DNA of 64,000 nucleotides from Azospirillum melinis (GCF_013340935.1 NZ_WHOS01000014.1:1-64000); one strand, 5' to 3'; positions 50,878-59,320 are shown, counted from the stretch's first letter. The notes: a model not told the origin generated them from the sequence alone. Made by a program: numbers and translations.

Positions 50878-51477
50878 TTACGCCTTCGTATCGACGTGCT
50901 GGCCGCCGGCGTCACCGCCCTTGGCGACACCGACCATCGCCTCGCGCAGCAGGCGGCCGTGGATGGTGTAGCCGGGCTGGAGAACCTGCACGACGGTGCC
51001 GGCGGCCTTGCCGGTGTTCTCGATCTCGAACATCACCTGATGGAAGTTCGGGTCGAACGGCTCGCCGGCGGGGTCCAGCTTCTTGATGCCGGCGCGGTCG
51101 AAGGCGGCGAACAGCTGGCGCTCGGTCGCCTCGACGCCGACGGCGAGGCCCTTCAGCATGTCGTCCTGGTCGCGGCCCTCGGCCGGCACGGCATCGAGCG
51201 CGCGGCGCAAATTGTCGGCGACCGACACCAGCTCCTTGGCGAAGCTCGACACGGCGAACTTGCTGGCGTCCTCGCGGTCGCGCTGGGCACGGCGGCGGGT
51301 GTTCTCCGTTTCCGCCATGGCGCGCAGAAGCTGGTCCTTCAGGCTGGCGACCTCGGCCTCCAGCTTGGCGACGCGGTCCTCGGAAGAACCGGTATCCGTC
51401 TGGTTGGCGGCGGTGTCGGCGGTGGCCTCGGTCGGCTCCACCGTGGCGTCGGCGGGCTTGTTCTGCTCTTCGCTCAT
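50878..51477 (-). CDS. grpE: nucleotide exchange factor GrpE
   Basis: 199 aa. A disordered N-terminus and a long coiled coil (VAKLEAEVASLKDQLLRAMAE, TENTRRRAQRDREDASKFA) lead to the beta domain that opens DnaK (NFHQVMFEIENTGKAAGTVV; LQPGYTIHGRLLREAMVGVA). It is 51 bp after hrcA in the same direction, a common heat-shock pair. dnaK is not in the window. Confidence 0.96.
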   Translation of the reverse strand: MSEEQNKPADATVEPTEATADTAANQTDTGSSEDRVAKLEAEVASLKDQLLRAMAETENTRRRAQRDREDASKFAVSSFAKELVSVADNLRRALDAVPAEGRDQDDMLKGLAVGVEATERQLFAAFDRAGIKKLDPAGEPFDPNFHQVMFEIENTGKAAGTVVQVLQPGYTIHGRLLREAMVGVAKGGDAGGQHVDTKA

Positions 51478-51528
51478 GGTTTTCTCAATTCTTGCTTCAT
51501 CAAAAGGCGGAGTGAGTGAGGATGGTGT

Positions 51529-52569
51529 TCAGCCGATCAGCCGGCTGACCACCTTGGCGGTGTAATCGACCAGCGGAATGATGCGGGCGTAATTGATGCG
51601 GGTGGGGCCGATGACGCCGATGGCGCCGATCACCTGTTCCCGGCTGTTCTGGAAGGGGGAGATGATCATCGAACAGCCGGAATGGCTGAACAGCACATTC
51701 TCGGCACCGATGAAGATCTGCACGCCGTCGCCGCGACCGGTGGCGTCCAGCATGCGCAGCATCGTCTCCTTGGTCTCCAGCGCCTCGAACAGACCGCGCA
51801 CGCGCTCCAGATCGGACAGGGCGGTAACGTCCTCCAGCAGGCGGGACTGGCCGCGGACGATCAACTGGCCGGCGTTCGACCCGCCGGTGCCGGCCCAGGT
51901 GGCCAGACCGGCGGCGACCACCTTGCGTGACAGCTCGTCCAGCTGGGTCTTCTGCTGCTCGATCTCCTGCAGGACCTCCTGCCGGGCCTCGTCCAGCGTC
52001 CGGCCGGCGAGCTTGGCGCTGAGGAAGTTCGACACCGTCTGCAGGGTGGAGGTCGGGACCCCCATCGGCACCTCGATCACCCGGTTCTCGACCAGCCCGT
52101 CCTCGTTGACCAGGACGACGAGGGCGCGGCCGGGGCCGAGCGACACGAACTCGATGTGCTTCAGCGGACGGTCGGTCTTGGGCGCCACCACCAGGCCTGC
52201 GCAGTGCGACAGGCCGGACAGCATGGTCGACGCCTCGCCCAGCACGTCGGCGAAGGCGCGGCCGGAGGCGGAGCATTTCGCTTCGATCGAGGCGCGCTCG
52301 TCCTCGGTCAGCGACCCGATCTCCAGCAGACCGTCGACGAACATGCGAAGGCCGGCATCGGTCGGAATGCGGCCGGCGGATGTGTGCGGGGCGTAGAGCA
52401 GCCCCTGCTCCTCCAGGTCGGCCATCACGTTGCGGATGGTCGCGGGCGACAGGGCCATGCCAAGCCGCCTGGAGATCGTGCGGGAGCCGACCGGTTCGCC
52501 CGACGCCACATAGGCGTCGACGATCAGCCGGAAAATCTCGCGCGATCGCTGGTTCAGCTCGTTGATCAT
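51529..52569 (-). CDS. hrcA: heat-inducible transcription repressor HrcA
   Basis: 346 aa from ATG at 52569. An N-terminal winged helix (SREIFRLIVDAYVASGEPVGS; LSPATIRNVMADLEEQGLL), a middle GAF-like domain and the C-terminal signature IGPTRINYARIIPLVDY. HrcA binds CIRCE elements upstream of groESL and other chaperone genes. I see no CIRCE in this window, so its targets are elsewhere. It probably forms an operon with grpE. Confidence 0.95.
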   Translation of the reverse strand: MINELNQRSREIFRLIVDAYVASGEPVGSRTISRRLGMALSPATIRNVMADLEEQGLLYAPHTSAGRIPTDAGLRMFVDGLLEIGSLTEDERASIEAKCSASGRAFADVLGEASTMLSGLSHCAGLVVAPKTDRPLKHIEFVSLGPGRALVVLVNEDGLVENRVIEVPMGVPTSTLQTVSNFLSAKLAGRTLDEARQEVLQEIEQQKTQLDELSRKVVAAGLATWAGTGGSNAGQLIVRGQSRLLEDVTALSDLERVRGLFEALETKETMLRMLDATGRGDGVQIFIGAENVLFSHSGCSMIISPFQNSREQVIGAIGVIGPTRINYARIIPLVDYTAKVVSRLIG

Positions 52570-52737
52570 GGACTGGGGCGGTCGTGCTCTGTTCGGGCCG
52601 GTCGGTTGCGGAACGCAGGTTCCGTCAACCGGTCCGAATTTAGGCAGGTCCGACCGCCGAATCAACGTGCGGGGCGAAGATGCCCCACTGGCATGCCCCC
52701 ATTGGCTTGCAGGCGGCATGCAGGGATGTGGCCGCCC

Positions 52738-53484
52738 TTACTGCTCCGCCAGGAAGGCGCGGTACTGGGTGGCGATAGCGCCGACCGCCGCCTCGTACAG
52801 GCGCTGGCCATGTTCGGGACGGGCAAGGCCGGGGGCGGAGCCGATGCGGCCGTCGGGATAGCGGCGGCGGAAGTCGCGGGCATCGTGGAAGCCGCCGGCC
52901 GGCGCCTGTTCCGGTTCCATCGCCACGCTCTTGATCGAGTCGGGATAGGCGTACTGGGTCAGCGACACCTCGCTGGGGGTGGCGTGCGAGCCTTCCTTGC
53001 CCTGGTACAGCTCGCGTGACAGGCGGCCGACCTCGCCATTCTCCCACCAGTTCACCAGGGTGCAGCGCAGGTCCGGCGCGTCGCGGCCGCGCAGCGCCCG
53101 GTTCTCCGCATAGATCTCGTAGAAGGCGGCGCGCAGCGTGGCGATGTTGCCGCCATGGCCGTTGACGAAGAAGAAGCGCTCGAACCCGTGTTCGGCCAGC
53201 GAGCCGACATAGTCGCGCAGCAGCGCGATCAGGGTGGACGGTTTCAGCGTCATCGAGCCGGGGAATTCCATGTGGTGGACGGCCATGCCGACTGGGATGG
53301 TCGGGCCGACCAGTGCGCCGGTGGCGTCGCCGACGCCCTTCGCGATGACCTCGGCACAGATGGCGTCGGTGCCGACCAGCCCGTTCGGCCCGTGCTGCTC
53401 GGTCGAGCCGATCGGCATGATGATGCCTTTGGAGGTCTTCAGATAGCTTTCGACCTCGGCCCAGGTGCTCAGGTGAAGCTGCAC
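52738..53484 (-). CDS. creatininase family amidohydrolase
   Basis: 248 aa. Metal-binding residues of the family are in place: [18 protein letters not shown] (Glu, His, Asp), FVNGHGGN (His) and [10 protein letters not shown] (Glu). Family members include creatinine amidohydrolase, MftE-like peptidases and FAPy deformylases; the substrate cannot be told here. It is divergent from comM. Confidence 0.88.
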   Translation of the reverse strand: MQLHLSTWAEVESYLKTSKGIIMPIGSTEQHGPNGLVGTDAICAEVIAKGVGDATGALVGPTIPVGMAVHHMEFPGSMTLKPSTLIALLRDYVGSLAEHGFERFFFVNGHGGNIATLRAAFYEIYAENRALRGRDAPDLRCTLVNWWENGEVGRLSRELYQGKEGSHATPSEVSLTQYAYPDSIKSVAMEPEQAPAGGFHDARDFRRRYPDGRIGSAPGLARPEHGQRLYEAAVGAIATQYRAFLAEQ

Positions 53485-53705
53485 GGTGGCTGATCCTTTT
53501 CGACGATGCGTGCCGGAAATGCGGCCGGGAATGCGTTTGCCTTCATGTTAGGCGGCTGGCGTGCAGGGACAACCGCTCCCTGCGCCGGGCGGGCATGACG
53601 GGACCGGTGGATGGATTTTGTTCACCCCGCGCTAGCGCATCGTTTATGCGGAGACTACAATCGCGTGCATCATGCCCTGACGGGCGTCTGTTTCGGGGTG
53701 CGGTG

Positions 53706-54875
53706 GTGGTTGCGCGCGTCAACACGGTGGCGTTCCAGGGCATCGAGGTGCTGGGGATCGACGTCCAGGTCCAGATGTCCGGCGGAATCGTCGCCTTCAC
53801 TGTCGTCGGCCTTCCCGACAAGGCGGTGGGTGAAAGCCGGGAGCGTGTGCGCGCCGCGCTGCATGCGCTGGGATTGGCGCTGCCGGCCAAGCGCATCACC
53901 GTCAACCTTGCCCCTGCTGACGTGCTGAAGGAAGGAAGCCATTTCGACCTCCCCATCGCGCTCGGGTTGTTGACGGTGATGGGGGTGCTGCCGGATGCGG
54001 AGATCGCCCGCTATGTGGCGCTGGGCGAACTGGCGCTGGACGGTGCCCTGACGCCGGTGGCGGGTGTGCTGCCCGCCGCCATCGACGCGCTGGCCAATGA
54101 CCGCGGCCTGATCTGCCCGGCGGCTTGCGGCGGGGAGGCGGCGTGGGCCGGTCCCGACCTCGACGTGCTGGCGCCGGCCAACCTTCTGGCGCTGATCAAC
54201 CATTTCAAGGGCACCCAGGTGCTGACCCCGCCCAAGCCGCGGATGCAGGAGCAGGACGCGCCGCCGCCCGACCTCCGCGACGTGAAGGGCAACGAAACGG
54301 CCAAGCGCGCGCTGGAGGTCGCCGCCGCCGGCTCGCACAACCTGCTGATGATGGGGCCGCCCGGTTCCGGAAAATCGATGCTCGCCGCCCGTCTACCCGG
54401 CCTGCTGCCTCCGCTCGACCCGGCGGAGGCGCTGGAGGTGTCGATGATCCACAGCGTCGGCGGACTGCTGGAGGACGGTCGTCTGCTGCGCCAGCGCCCC
54501 TACCGCGCGCCGCACCAGTCGGCCAGCCTGCCGGCGCTGGTCGGCGGCGGCACGCGGGCCAAGCCGGGCGAGATCTCCCTGGCGCACCAGGGCGTTCTGT
54601 TCCTCGACGAGTTGCCCGAGTTCCCCCGCGCCCTGCTGGAGGCGTTGCGGCAACCGCTGGAAACCGGCAAGGCGGTGGTCAGCCGCGCCAACCACCATGT
54701 GACCTACCCGGCACGCGTCCAGCTGGTGGCGGCGATGAACCCCTGCCGCTGCGGCCATCTCGACGACGCCTCGCTCGCCTGCGCCCGCGCGCCGAAATGC
54801 GCCGCCGACTATCAGTCGAAGATCAGCGGCCCGCTGTTCGACCGCATCGACCTGCACATTATGAATTGCAGCTAA
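53706..54875 (+). pseudogene. comM: comM/yifB, 3' part replaced by mobile DNA
   Basis: 389 codons from GTG 53706 ([15 protein letters not shown]). The N-terminal Lon-like fold ([14 protein letters not shown]) and the AAA+ module with Walker [15 protein letters not shown] and Walker [14 protein letters not shown] are normal. Family similarity runs to DRIDLH (54857) and then four unrelated residues and a stop follow. Intact ComM/YifB proteins are about 510 aa, so roughly 120 residues with the rest of the ATPase and C-terminal domain are lost. ComM is a helicase that promotes branch migration in natural transformation; the truncated form should not work. The cut coincides with an element end. 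Confidence 0.92.
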
Positions 54876-54926
54876 ATTTCAGACTATTCAGGTAACTATC
54901 AGACTGGTTCAGCTAAGCTTCAGACT
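54866..54926 (+). repeat. three 17-bp direct repeats at the element end
   Basis: Units at 54869-54885, 54889-54905 and 54910-54926 follow CAG(C/G)TAA-N-(T/C)(T/A)-TCAGACT with starts 20 and 21 bp apart. Regular spacing of about two helical turns directly at the junction with comM is typical of transposase (TnsB/TniA-type) binding sites. Confidence 0.85.
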
Positions 54927-55157
54927 CGACGTTCCGCGCTCTCTACCCCCACTGGCTGGTGGCGCGATCATCTGCAGTGGTGGGATGGAGGATAATCGTA
55001 GCGTATTGGTGCGCACGCTGAGGCGGCGCGCTACTTTGCCGCTCGGGCGGCTCGCGCGACCCCTGGACGGCCAAGGACATCCTGGGCCGGTCCGGCGTCG
55101 GAAACCCACCGCGTGATCACGATCGCATGGAATGACCGTCCAGAAAGGGAGCTGACT
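54927..55157. other. non-coding stretch inside the element end
   Basis: No gene is supported here. It holds the leader of the next gene, including the AAAGGGAGC ribosome site at 55144-55152. Confidence 0.4.
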
Positions 55158-55676
55158 ATGAGCGTCTGCGATCTGCAACCGTTGAACTTCTTCCGAGGTT
55201 CATTAACCGCCGCCCGTAGGTCTCTGCTTCAGAGCTTGGCCGACGCCGGCGGCTCGCTGGCTGGGGCAGCTCTGTCTACCCGTGAACGGTCCACAGCGTT
55301 CGGTATGACTGACGCGGCGGCAAAGCTGATCGAATGGAATTTACCGCCAAACGGGGGGCGCGACCGAATTGTGGCCGAGTGGACCCTGTCCATCACGGAC
55401 GCTGGCCGCACCGCCATGCGAGACATACCCCAGGATCTCGACAGCAGGCACGTCGCTGCCTTGCGCCATCTTGATCTGCGCACTTGGCGTAACTGGCAGG
55501 ATGCTCCTGCTCCAGCCGATGCGCAGGCGTACGAGGATTTGGTGGTCCTCAAGCTGGTCAAGGTCGATGCAGCAGGAGTGCTCTGCCGCCTGACCACGCA
55601 TGGGGCCGCGGCGGTAGAGGGGTTTAAGATGCTCCGCGACATGTCGATCGAGGAATGGCGCGGTAGTCTCGATTGA
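55158..55676 (+). CDS. uncharacterised cargo protein
   Basis: 172 aa, soluble. ATG at 55158 follows AAAGGGAGC by five bases. The sequence has a helical first half (LTAARRSLLQSLADAGGSLAGAA) and a second half with TLSITDAGRTAM and LCRLTTHGAAAVEGFKML, which resemble winged-helix ends, so it may bind DNA. I do not recognise a family. It is the first gene of the element from the comM side. Confidence 0.6.
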   Translation: MSVCDLQPLNFFRGSLTAARRSLLQSLADAGGSLAGAALSTRERSTAFGMTDAAAKLIEWNLPPNGGRDRIVAEWTLSITDAGRTAMRDIPQDLDSRHVAALRHLDLRTWRNWQDAPAPADAQAYEDLVVLKLVKVDAAGVLCRLTTHGAAAVEGFKMLRDMSIEEWRGSLD

Positions 55677-55720
55677 AGAAGCGGATCAGCAATCCATCTG
55701 CAGATACGGCGGCTCTACGG

Positions 55721-55737
55721 ACGTATAGTCAACGTAT
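55721..55737 (+). promoter_or_regulatory. ACGTAT direct repeat before mazE
   Basis: ACGTAT at 55721-55726 and 55732-55737, one helical turn apart, directly before the mazE ribosome site. A likely autoregulatory site, by analogy with other MazE operons. Confidence 0.45.
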
Positions 55738-55754
55738 CTACCGAGGAGAAAGCC

Positions 55755-55994
55755 ATGCGCACTGAGATCGCCCGCTGGGGCGACAGCCTCGCCCTCCGTC
55801 TCCCGAGGCCGATCGCCGATCAGGCCGGGATTGCCGAGGGGACCCCCGTTGAGATCGACATCGAGGGCGACCAACTCGTCATCCGGCCGGCGTTGCCGCG
55901 CTACTCGCTGGACGAACTGCTCGCCGGCATCACGCCGGACAACTTGCCCTATGAAGCTTTCGACGATGCGCCGCGTGGGCGGGAGCTGCTGTGA
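55755..55994 (+). CDS. MazE-type (AbrB/SpoVT) antitoxin
   Basis: 79 aa. AbrB-type swapped-hairpin start (TEIARWGDSLALRLPRPIAD; GTPVEIDIEGDQLVIRP) and a C-terminal toxin-binding tail (YSLDELLAGITPDNLPYE). GAGGAGA precedes the ATG. The stop overlaps the toxin ATG (TGATG). It looks intact, while the partner toxin is frameshifted. Confidence 0.92.
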   Translation: MRTEIARWGDSLALRLPRPIADQAGIAEGTPVEIDIEGDQLVIRPALPRYSLDELLAGITPDNLPYEAFDDAPRGRELL

Positions 55995-56327
55995 TGCTGC
56001 CTGACCGCGACGATCTGGTCTGGATCGACTACCCCGCAGGCGGGGCACGAACAGGCCGGCCACCAGCCGGCGCTTGTGCTTTCCCCGCGCCCCTATCACC
56101 AGCGGGCGCCGTTCACCGTGGTCTATCCGCTCATTAACAAGGCCAAGGGCTATCCGTTCGAGGTGCCGCTGCCCGAAGAGATGCTGATCGGTGGTGTCGC
56201 GCTTGCCGATCAGGTGAAGAGCCTCGACCGGCGGGTCCACCAACTCGATCCTGCCGGTGCCGTGCCAGCACCGGTGCTTCAGCAGGTCCTCGCCAAGTTG
56301 GCGCCCCTGCTAGCGCTGCGCCTTTGA
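55994..56327 (+). pseudogene. MazF-type toxin with a frameshift
   Basis: The first 13 codons read LPDRDDLVWIDY, a normal MazF start. After the TAC codon at about 56030 the frame is lost, and the rest of MazF continues in another frame: QAGHEQAGHQPALVLSPRPYH, then FTVVYPLINKAKGYPFEVP and the end LAPLLALRL at 56327. Comparison with the family pattern suggests a 2-nt deletion near 56032-56036. MazF is an mRNA interferase. Loss of the toxin with an intact antitoxin would be harmless to the host. Sequencing error is the alternative. Confidence 0.82.
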
Positions 56328-56351
56328 CCATCTAGAAAGGGAGCGTCGTCG

Positions 56352-56927
56352 GTGCCAATTGCCAGCAGGATTGCTCGCGACCCGGCCGGTCGGCCCAGCT
56401 GCGCGAATGCCCGGCCCGCCGACTACCGCCTGCAGATTTTGGGTGTCGACTTGGGCGATCAGCAGCGGGATTATCAATGGCCTGGCTGGTCGAGCACTGT
56501 GCAAATTCTCCAAGCGGTCACTCCGGCCGATCTTGTCGCAGTATATGGCATCATGGTCAAAGTCTGGGTTTCGGTACCTGCCGCAGCTCCCAGTCGCCTC
56601 CTGCTACCGCCGACACTTTCAACCCGATATCTCCTCGCCCGGATGGGAACCGAGCCGGCGGCGGCCGTCCGGCTGCACTCAGGCGACGACGTTCTTCATC
56701 TGGAGAAGCTGTCCGTCCTGCCGCGATTCCGTGGCTCCGGCTTGACCCGTAGGTTGTTCGAGGCGGCCGTCGCGATTGCCCGTGTTCACGGAGTTTCAGC
56801 TGTTACAGCTGAGGTCTATGCTCGACATCACTGGGCGTGGCAACGGTGGGGCGCTCGGATTTCTGGCGCACCCGGCTGGATCGATGGAGTTCCGGCAGTG
56901 CCCTTGCGGTTCGATATTCGAAACTGA
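56352..56927 (+). CDS. GNAT-type acetyltransferase
   Basis: 191 aa from GTG at 56352, seven bases after AAAGGGAGC. The acetyl-CoA loop is LEKLSVLPRFRGSGLTRRLFEAA (R-x-x-G-x-G form), followed by GVSAVTAEVYARHHWAWQRWGAR. The N-terminal 60 residues are atypical, and the true start may be further in. GNAT proteins of type II toxins (TacT-like) are about 160-175 aa and pair with an RHH antitoxin; none is next to it, so a toxin role is not supported. Confidence 0.65.
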   Translation: MPIASRIARDPAGRPSCANARPADYRLQILGVDLGDQQRDYQWPGWSSTVQILQAVTPADLVAVYGIMVKVWVSVPAAAPSRLLLPPTLSTRYLLARMGTEPAAAVRLHSGDDVLHLEKLSVLPRFRGSGLTRRLFEAAVAIARVHGVSAVTAEVYARHHWAWQRWGARISGAPGWIDGVPAVPLRFDIRN

Positions 56928-56968
56928 CATCTTGGCCCGACCGAAGCCGAGACCACTTTGAGGCCCCG

Positions 56969-57196
56969 ATGCATCAGTCTCCTGTCTGGACTGTTCGTCA
57001 CGTAGTGACCCGACTCCACGGGTGCGATCTCGCTGTGACGTGGCGGTCGGACGGTTGGGGATGGGTGGTGACCGTCGCCGGTGAGCAAGTCGCCAGCGGG
57101 AGAGCACGCAGCCAAGCGAGCGCCCAGGATGCTGCCGTGCAGGCAGCACGACGACACGCGGATGATGGTGGCAAGGTGCAGCTCCCGCTGTTTTGA
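56969..57196 (+). CDS. small uncharacterised protein
   Basis: 75 aa. TVRHVVTRLHGCDLAVTWRS and a Trp-rich GWGWVVTVAGEQVASG give a small beta-sheet pattern, with an Ala-rich helix (ASAQDAAVQAARRHA) at the end. Nothing recognised. The start ATG lies in the leader after the GNAT gene. Confidence 0.5.
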   Translation: MHQSPVWTVRHVVTRLHGCDLAVTWRSDGWGWVVTVAGEQVASGRARSQASAQDAAVQAARRHADDGGKVQLPLF

Positions 57197-57493
57197 GATG
57201 GACGCCGATCGGCAGCAGGATCAGCACCGGCCCGGCCGCCGCGGTGGTGGTGCTGGGCGAGCGCCCGGCGCTGCCCTCCGCCAGCAGGCCCTGCGCGGCG
57301 GCAGCGCCGATCAGCAGCAGGACCGGCACCGGTTCAGCCCGTCAGTCGCCGCGGTGGTGGAAATGGCCGCGCACCCGGCGCCCGGCGCTCTATCTGCAGT
57401 CTCGGCACGCCTACGGCACTCATCACCAATCGGGCTTGACGCAGTCCATATCTGGACTACATAATCCTCATATGGACTAGAGGAGGCTTCGCC
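57197..57493. other. gene-free stretch with a duplicated 28-bp segment
   Basis: Near-identical 28-bp segments at 57202-57229 and 57306-57333 (cgccgatc(g/a)gcagcagga...gcaccgg). On the minus strand they read as repeated hydrophobic peptides of the type PVLLLIG, so this may be the remnant of a membrane-protein gene. The right end holds the promoter of the Xre/RES pair. Confidence 0.5.
57436..57478 (+). promoter_or_regulatory. promoter and operator of the Xre/RES pair
   Basis: TTGACG (57436-57441), 18-bp spacer, CATAAT (57460-57465). Between and after them lie AGTCCA-TATC-TGGACT (57443-57458, perfect 6-bp arms) and a second TGGACT at 57473-57478, 20 bp apart. This fits autorepression by the Xre antitoxin. 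Confidence 0.65.
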
Positions 57494-58021
57494 ATGCCAG
57501 GCCGCGCCCACCGCATCACCGCTCCTATCGCAGCAGGACCGTCTCTCCTCCTACCGGACCGTTTTGCCCCGGCCAAGCGTCGGCAACTCAGTGCGCCGGC
57601 CCTGCGGACCTTTCTGGCCATCGCTGATCGTTGGGGATGGGCGGAGGCCGAGCGCCTGCTGGTGCTGGGGTCGCCTGGGCGCTCGACCTACTTCGGCTGG
57701 GTCGCCAAAGCGCGCGACGGCCATGAGCTGACCCTGCCGGTCGATGTGCTGCTGCGCATCTCCGCTATCCTCGGCATCCACAAGGCGCTGATGATCCTGT
57801 TCGGCTCAGAGATGGCTGGCCTGGACTGGCTGACCGGGCCGCACGATGGTCCGTCGTTCGGCGGTCAGCCGCCGATGGCGCTGGTCACCAACGGCACGAT
57901 GGACGGTCCCATGCTGGTGCGCCGCTACCTCGATGCCGCGCGGGGAGGCGTGTTCGGACCACCCGGTTCGATGGACGAGACGAGCACTCCCTACAGCGAC
58001 GACGACATCGTGATCGTGTGA
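57494..58021 (+). CDS. Xre/MbcA/ParS-type antitoxin
   Basis: 175 aa. The C-terminal half has the antitoxin core: FLAIADRWGWAEAERLLVLG, then HELTLPVDVLLRISAILGIHKALMILF, and the tail carries the toxin-blocking peptide region (MALVTNGTMDGPMLVRRYLDAARGG). It matches the DUF2384-type antitoxin that partners RES toxins. It lies 4 bp before the toxin gene. An AGGAGG ribosome site is 5-6 bases upstream. Confidence 0.92.
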   Translation: MPGRAHRITAPIAAGPSLLLPDRFAPAKRRQLSAPALRTFLAIADRWGWAEAERLLVLGSPGRSTYFGWVAKARDGHELTLPVDVLLRISAILGIHKALMILFGSEMAGLDWLTGPHDGPSFGGQPPMALVTNGTMDGPMLVRRYLDAARGGVFGPPGSMDETSTPYSDDDIVIV

Positions 58022-58025
58022 CACC

Positions 58026-58694
58026 GTGACGACCACCATTTCCATACCGCATCCGACGCACCGCCTGATCCCGTCGCAGTTCCCGCCGATCCCAGCTTTT
58101 GACAGCGTGACGCGCCCGGACGATCTGGAGGCTGTCATGGAGTTGGAAGGTTGGACCAACGACCGCCTCGTCCAGGAGCGCGTCGCGCGGCTGCCCCGAG
58201 AGCAGTGGGTCTACGGCGTCCCGAACGCCTCCGTGGTGATGGCCGCCTTCCTGCACGCTGCACCCGCCGGCGGGCGTTTCAACAGCGGCGAACTCGGCGC
58301 GTGGTACGGGGCATGGGCGCTCAAGACGGCCATCGCCGAAGTGGCCCATCACCTCAAGCGAGAAGCCGTCCACCGCCGGCTTCCGGAGATGCGGCTGACC
58401 TACCGCCTCTATACCGCCCGTCTCGCCGGCGATTTCGTCGACATCCGCAACCAGAGCGCTGCGCGACCCGAGCTGTATGCAGCGGGTGATTACCACGCGT
58501 CCCAGGTGTTCGGCGAGGAGGTGCGCAGGGCAGGGCAGGTGAACGGCATCGCCTACGACAGCCTGCGCCACAGCGGGGGTGTCAACACCGTGGCCTATCA
58601 GCCGCGCCAGATCCTGGAGGTGACCCAAGCCGATCACTTCGACGTCACGGCCCCCGCCGACGGTGCTGTGGTAGCGCGCCGAAAGGCTTTTTGA
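58026..58694 (+). CDS. RES-domain toxin
   Basis: 222 aa. The RES fold is clear: arginine in GGRFNSGELGAWYGAWALKTA, the tyrosine in the same stretch, glutamate in AEVAHHLKRE and the serine in GIAYDSLRH. RES toxins (MbcT, ParT type) break down or modify NAD+ in the host. Active-site residues are all present, so it looks functional. It is downstream of and tightly coupled to the Xre antitoxin. Confidence 0.92.
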   Translation: MTTTISIPHPTHRLIPSQFPPIPAFDSVTRPDDLEAVMELEGWTNDRLVQERVARLPREQWVYGVPNASVVMAAFLHAAPAGGRFNSGELGAWYGAWALKTAIAEVAHHLKREAVHRRLPEMRLTYRLYTARLAGDFVDIRNQSAARPELYAAGDYHASQVFGEEVRRAGQVNGIAYDSLRHSGGVNTVAYQPRQILEVTQADHFDVTAPADGAVVARRKAF

Positions 58695-58765
58695 GGTAGG
58701 TCCTTCTTGGTTTATGGAGCGCAACAATCCCTGATTGGCAAATCTATCAAAGGAGGAATTCGAAC

Positions 58766-58990
58766 GTGGCTATGTTCTTCATCAGGACGTCGGGGTGGCT
58801 GAAGATCTTCGCTAGGATCATCGGCTTTGCTGGTGCTGCAGCGAGGATCGTCTCCGCTTATGCGGAGGGCCAGGATCTGGTGAACCTCTGGAACGGCCGT
58901 GCTGCCATTGTCACTGCGGTTGCGGTCTTCCTGCAGGCTGCTTCGTCGTTGATCGATGCCAAGTATCCGCCTCTTGCCAGCTGGGGCTGA
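58766..58990 (+). CDS. small membrane protein
   Basis: 74 aa from GTG 58766, nine bases after AGGAGG. Two hydrophobic stretches (WLKIFARIIGFAGAAARIV and AAIVTAVAVFLQAASSLI). No family recognised. It follows the RES toxin gene by 71 bp in the same direction. A holin-like or signalling role would be guesswork. Confidence 0.6.
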   Translation: MAMFFIRTSGWLKIFARIIGFAGAAARIVSAYAEGQDLVNLWNGRAAIVTAVAVFLQAASSLIDAKYPPLASWG

Positions 58991-59029
58991 ACGAGACTTG
59001 CCGCTAACTGTCTGGAAAGGGAGCCTCCG

Positions 59030-59320
59030 ATGCTCAGCCCCATCGAACGAACGGTTGACGTTTCCGGGATGCGATGCACGCAGTGCGAGGCGCCCGCCGG
59101 CATGCTGACGGCAATGAGAGAACTGTGGCAGCTAAGCCCGCCTGGACCCGCAACATCCTCGTGCACCCCGCGTTCTCGCGTCTACGCGATATCTGTCAGG
59201 CCGCTGATCCGACGGCTATCACCCGTCCAAGGTCCCGAAGTGACCGACAGCCAACGCCCGGCAGATGCCGAGCCTCTGGAGGCTCTTGATCCGGCCGTGG
59301 CAGCTGCGCTGGGGCAGTAG
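59030..59320 (+). CDS. uncertain small reading frame
   Basis: 96 aa from ATG 59030 with the shared leader AAAGGGAGC five bases upstream. A cysteine pair (MRCTQCEAPAG) is near the start. The middle is low in recognisable structure and a competing frame at 59074-59289 looks equally plausible, so the gene may be frameshifted. Confidence 0.35.
   Translation: MLSPIERTVDVSGMRCTQCEAPAGMLTAMRELWQLSPPGPATSSCTPRSRVYAISVRPLIRRLSPVQGPEVTDSQRPADAEPLEALDPAVAAALGQ

Noticed and set aside
52570..52737. CIRCE element controlling hrcA
   Set aside because: No TTAGCACTC-N9-GAGTGCTAA sequence is near hrcA or grpE.
56352..56927. TacT-type GNAT toxin
   Set aside because: It has the acetyl-CoA loop, but no RHH antitoxin is next to it and the N-terminus is atypical.
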